Below, piece after piece: positions 6,486 through 7,008 of a stretch of 7,008 bases of DNA. Source of the stretch: Rhodospirillaceae bacterium (GTDB taxonomy: Bacteria > Pseudomonadota > Alphaproteobacteria > CADEGL01); assembly GCA_018699755.1 (NCBI GenBank), contig JABIRQ010000100.1, positions 1 to 7,008 of the forward strand, written 5' to 3'. A program made the position numbers and the translations under genes. Under the pieces are notes generated by a model, which had not been told where the DNA came from, did no database searches, and saw only the letters and a program-made list of their open reading frames with translations. How positions within the stretch are numbered: the first letter of the stretch is position 1; each line of letters starts with the position of its first letter.

Positions 6486-6514
6486 TTGAACCCCCCGAAG
6501 CCCCATCGTAGGCT
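6486..6514 (+). promoter_or_regulatory. Candidate sigma-70-type promoter for the thiolase-like gene
   Basis: TTGAAC (6486-6491) and TAGGCT (6509-6514) are separated by 17 nt, the preferred spacing. TTGAAC differs from TTGACA at the last two positions. TAGGCT keeps the first two and last bases of TATAAT, which is usual for GC-rich alphaproteobacteria. A transcript would begin near 6521, about 25 nt before the ATG. The region is the only gap above 10 nt in the acyl-CoA cluster. This is visual matching only. Confidence 0.4.
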
Positions 6515-6536
6515 CCCACTCGGTCTTCGGGGGATT
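6489..6536. repeat. 12-bp inverted repeat before the thiolase-like gene
   Basis: AACCCCCCGAAG (6489-6500) pairs with CTTCGGGGGATT (6525-6536) with a single C-A mismatch, around a 24-nt loop. The left arm overlaps the end of the candidate -35 box and its spacer. The right arm contains the G-run (6529-6533) that is the only Shine-Dalgarno-like sequence before the ATG at 6546, at about 11 nt. No T-tract follows, so it is not a typical terminator. It could be an operator or an RNA hairpin masking the ribosome-binding site in read-through transcripts. Confidence 0.5.
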
Positions 6537-6545
6537 GCCGCAATC

Positions 6546-7008
6546 ATGATCGATGCGGGGCTCAGGAAACGCCTGCAGGACGTCCATGTCGTCGGCGTGG
6601 CGGAGACGCCGCTCGGCAAGGTCTTCGACCACACCGAGAATTCCATGGTCGCGGTGGCGGCGAAGGAGGCCCTGGCCGAGGCGGGGCTCGGCTTCAAGGA
6701 TGTCGACGGGCTGTTCGTCAACTACATGGGCGAGGAGGGCTCGGTCCAGGTCGGCGAATATCTCGGCATCCATCCGCGCTACGCCGATTCCTCGGATATG
6801 GGCGGCGGTTCCTTCGAGGCCTTCGTCCATCACGCCATGCTGGCCATCGCCACCGGGCGCTGCGAGGTCGCGCTGATCGCCTATGCCTCGCGCCAGCGCA
6901 GCCGGCGCAACCGGGCTGCGTCGGTCGAGGGCGACACCTACTCGATCACGGGCCAGTTCGAGGCGCCCTACGGCATCCACCGGCCGATCGGCTTCTATGC
7001 CCTCTGCG
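6546..7008 (+). CDS. Thiolase-superfamily protein, SCP-x/Ltp2-like, probably lacking the nucleophilic Cys (5' part)
   Basis: Partial gene; 154 codons are visible and the frame is open at the window end. The N-terminus (VHVVGVAETPLGK, 13-25), the helix SMVAVAAKEALAEAGLGFKD (33-52) and DGLFVNYMG (54-62) match the first half of thiolases of the SCP-x type. In ordinary thiolases the acyl-accepting cysteine starts the buried helix in a CxSG-type motif. Here the matching stretch is SDMGGGSFEAFVHHAMLAI (83-101), with glycines 86-88 and no Cys before C106. A normal Claisen thiolase is therefore unlikely. Related Cys-less proteins include retro-aldolases such as Ltp2 of steroid side-chain breakdown and thiolase-like subunits that pair with DUF35 zinc-ribbon proteins. 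ATG 6546 is the only reasonable start; the ribosome-binding site is weak. It follows the hydratase on the same strand. Confidence 0.8.
   Translation, partial: MIDAGLRKRLQDVHVVGVAETPLGKVFDHTENSMVAVAAKEALAEAGLGFKDVDGLFVNYMGEEGSVQVGEYLGIHPRYADSSDMGGGSFEAFVHHAMLAIATGRCEVALIAYASRQRSRRNRAASVEGDTYSITGQFEAPYGIHRPIGFYALC

Noticed and set aside
5646..6980. A 444-codon open frame on the minus strand across the hydratase and thiolase-like genes
   Set aside because: Same pattern: antisense to recognisable proteins, no family motif, and it crosses the intergenic hairpin without a ribosome-binding site.
1..7008. CRISPR arrays, tRNA or rRNA genes, insertion sequences, phage genes
   Set aside because: No regularly spaced repeats, cloverleaf-like segments, transposase or phage proteins were found; almost all of the window is taken by metabolic genes on one strand.

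Overview
The window is GC-rich, densely packed, and reads entirely on the + strand. It most resembles an alphaproteobacterium of the Rhodospirillales/Azospirillum type. The reasons are the high GC content, a histidine cluster of the form hisH-x-hisA-hisF-hisE-HIT (an order I recall from Azospirillum brasilense), and a palindromic intergenic repeat of a kind common in alphaproteobacteria. The assignment is an inference from layout; no rRNA or other marker is present.

Region 1 (1-2983) is the distal part of a histidine biosynthesis operon. It holds the 3' end of hisH (glutaminase subunit), a GNAT acetyltransferase, hisA, hisF, hisE and a HIT-family (HINT-like) nucleotide hydrolase. GNAT/hisA overlap by ATGA and hisA/hisF overlap by 7 nt, so translation is probably coupled. 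HisH and HisF form IGP synthase. HisA supplies its substrate PRFAR, and HisE acts earlier, on phosphoribosyl-ATP. The hisF-hisE gap is 64 nt and carries a small imperfect duplication. HIT follows hisE after 10 nt.

Region 2 (2984-3195) is a 212-nt gap between two unrelated operons. Its main content is a 78-nt inverted-repeat element at 3007-3084. The element is built of two 33-nt arms, each with its own 9-bp hairpin. The differences between the arm stems are fully compensated, so base pairing is kept. It looks like a REP doublet.

Region 3 (3196-7008) is a catabolic-looking acyl-CoA cluster: a class III PLP aminotransferase, an acyl-CoA dehydrogenase, an enoyl-CoA hydratase (the three separated by 8-9 nt), then, after an 81-nt gap with a plausible promoter and a 12-bp inverted repeat, the 5' part of a thiolase-superfamily protein cut by the window end. 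The dehydrogenase and hydratase keep their catalytic residues. The thiolase-like protein appears to lack the nucleophilic cysteine and resembles the SCP-x/Ltp2-like branch. A possible reading is a side-chain-shortening route in which desaturation and hydration are followed by retro-aldol cleavage, with the aminotransferase removing or adding an amino group on an acyl or acyl-CoA intermediate. Substrates cannot be read from the sequence. This cluster is the part of the window most likely to hold something undescribed.
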